DNA from: Platanthera guangdongensis | Lineage: Eukaryota; Streptophyta; Magnoliopsida; Asparagales; Orchidaceae | Reading direction: 5' to 3' | Assembly (NCBI GenBank): GCA_039583875.1 | Contig: CM077163.1 | Coordinates: 233,608,646-233,672,645 of the forward strand | DNA: 64,000 nucleotides | Shown here: positions 62,467 to 64,000 of the stretch, piece by piece | Numbering within the stretch: the stretch's first letter is position 1 | How the letters are laid out: each line of letters opens with the position of its first letter | Made by a program: the position numbers and the translations under genes | Notes under the pieces: generated by a model | The model's database searches: none | Seen by the model: the letters and a program-made list of their open reading frames with translations, nothing else | What the model was told of the DNA's origin: nothing

Positions 62467-64000
62467 AAGTTCGTTTGGACGTCGGAGTGCGCGCGAGCTT
62501 TTGAGAAGTTGAAATGTCGGTTGACCACGACGCCTGTGCTGAGTTCGCCATGTGGGAACGAAGGCTATGAGATTTATAGCGATGCTTCGGGCAGCGGTTT
62601 TGGTTGCGTGCTACTACAACACGGAAGTGTGATAGCTTATGGCTCGAGACAGCTGAAAATGCACGAGAGGAATTATCCGGTCTATGACTTGGAGTTAGCG
62701 GCCGTGATTTTTGCCTTGAAGCTGTGGAGGCATTATTTGTACGGTGTGAAGATTGATATCTACACCGATCATAAGAGCCTGAAGTATCTGTTTGATCAGA
62801 AAGATCTGAATATGCGGCAGCGTAGATGGATGAAGTTCCTGGGGGATTATACATTCAAGATCCACTACATGGCTGGTAAGGAAAATGCGGTTGCGGACGC
62901 GTTGAGTCGCCGAGCCCCAGCTCAAGCCAATTGGCTATTGGTGCATGATGAGCGATTGGTGCGGGAGTTGGAGGCGTTGGAGATTGTTTGTGTGGATAAG
63001 CAATCAAGTGCTGAAGCAGTACTGAATTGGACTGAAGTCCAATATGACCTGACTGATCGGATTCGACAGGCTTTGGACATGGATGTCCATATGAAGCAGT
63101 TCATGGTAGAGGCTCTGGATATGTCAAATTCTCAATTCATTGTGGAGGACGGATTGCTTTGGAAAGACGGTCGTCTGTGCGTCCCAAGTGTGGGCAATTT
63201 GCGGGTGGAATTATTGTATGAGGCACATCATACCAAGTACTCGATTCACCTGGGGAGCACGAAGATGTACCGCGATGTAGAGAAACTGTTTTGGTGGCCG
63301 CGTTTGAAGAAGGATGTGGCGCTCTACGTGGCGAAGTGCCAAACTTGCGCCTTGGTGAAGGCGGAGTGCCAAAAGCCAGGAGGATTTCTGAAGTCCTTGC
63401 CTATTCCGGAGTGGAAATTCGATGACATCTCTATGGACTTTGTGCATGGTTTGTCAAGGTTGCAAAAGGGAAACGACGCCATTTGGGTGGTCGTAGATCG
63501 GCTAACGAAGGTGTCGCATTTCATTCCGCATAGGAAGGATGATCCGGTGGAGAAGTTGGTAAAACTGTATGTGGATAATATTGTATGGCTTCATGGTGTG
63601 CCCCGCAGCATTGTGAGTGACCAAAATGGGCGTTTCACGTCAAATGATTGGAGGCTAGTGCAGCAAATATTGGGAACAAAACTAAAATTTAGCACAGCCT
63701 TCCATCCGCAAACAGATGGGCAGACCGAGAGGGTCAATAGAACTATGAAAGACATGCTTCGCATGTGTGTCTTGGACTTTGGAAAGCAATGGGAAGACCA
63801 TCGTTATGTGGTGGAGTCCGCGTACAACAATAGCTACCAGACGAGTATTCAAATGACGCCCTTCGAGGCCCTATATGGTAGAAGATGTCGCACGCCGTTG
63901 TCTTGGCTAGAAACGGGCAAGTCAAAGTTGTATAAGCGATTAGAAGTGGAGGATGCTACTTCGTTGGTGCGAACCATTCGGGAAAGGTTGCTTATCGCTC
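62467..64000 (+). CDS. Gypsy RNase H-integrase, open to the window edge
   Basis: Starting after TAG at 62464-62466 the frame is open for 511 codons to the end. RNase H: YEIYSDASGSGFGCVLLQHG, YDLELAAVIFALKLWRHYLY, IDIYTDHKSLKYLF and AVADALSRR, with its D, E, D residues. Integrase: HH ... CQTC zinc-binding region, SMDFVHGLS, IVSDQNGRFTS and HPQTDGQTERVNRTM, so all three catalytic residues D, D, E are present. PFEALYGRRCRTPLSW marks the end of the core. This part is well preserved in contrast to the broken protease and RT of the same copy. Confidence 0.88.

Larger units (their letters stand above)
57743..64000 (+). mobile_element. Ty3/gypsy element running off the right edge
   Basis: 5' LTR, PBS, gag, protease remnant, RT, RNase H and integrase in that order on the plus strand. 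The 3' LTR and right TSD are outside the window; the left flank is GCGCCG. Same family as the 51485-56800 copy by LTR ends and repeats. Confidence 0.88.

Overview
The window looks like nuclear DNA of a flowering plant, probably a eudicot with a repeat-rich genome. The evidence is plant-type LTR retrotransposons of several lineages (SIRE-like and other Ty1/copia, chromodomain Ty3/gypsy, an Athila/Tat-type LTR), a Cassandra-like 5S-bearing element, an Au-like SINE, several MITE-like elements, and exons of two plant gene families with introns. There is no operon structure, no rRNA operon and no CRISPR array. I cannot name the species. All coordinates and lengths were counted by hand.

Two host genes are visible. 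At 2364-2760 (minus) is an intact first exon of LIL3, the light-harvesting-like chloroplast protein; the rest is not in the window. A REM-type B3-domain gene (minus) has three frame-compatible exons at 41406-40959, 40819-40587 and 6315-6076. Its second B3 domain is split by an intron of about 34.3 kb (40586-6316) filled with transposons. Its first exon was not found.

The intron is a stack of nested insertions, most readable from target-site duplications (TSDs). A Cassandra-like element made of two inverted LTRs with back-to-back 5S rRNA-like promoters (6575-33962) was hit by a SIRE-like copia element (6867-33785). That copia was hit by a chromovirus (7214-16168), by a second copia (17865-22604, TSD AAAAC), by a short TATA-bearing insertion, by two probable solo LTRs and by a hAT-type MITE. 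The chromovirus gag was in turn hit by a TIR element with a 9-bp TSD carrying six tandem palindromes (11960-12903) and by a Harbinger-like element with TSD TAA. Nearer the upstream exon are a long hairpin element (34608-35265, TSD ACTAC), two LTR elements without pol (35435-38087, TSD GTTAC; 38756-40441, TSD CCTTC) and a SINE with a 14-bp TSD (38367-38548).

Right of the REM exons lie a deleted copia copy (about 42700-44042), unassigned AT-rich sequence, an element rich in inverted repeats (about 48180-49400), and a second nest. In that nest an Athila-type LTR (50888-57728) is split by an internally deleted gypsy element (51485-56800, TSD GCACG). A related gypsy copy starts in the Athila primer-binding site (57743) and runs off the right edge. 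Its RT is inactivated, but its RNase H-integrase frame is open to the end of the window.

Other notable features are three long G/C homopolymers (22, 46 and 20 nt), a GC-rich minisatellite at the left end, and dyad-symmetric repeat arrays inside two unrelated LTR families. Nearly all long open frames outside the exons belong to mobile elements or are artefacts of GC-rich repeats.
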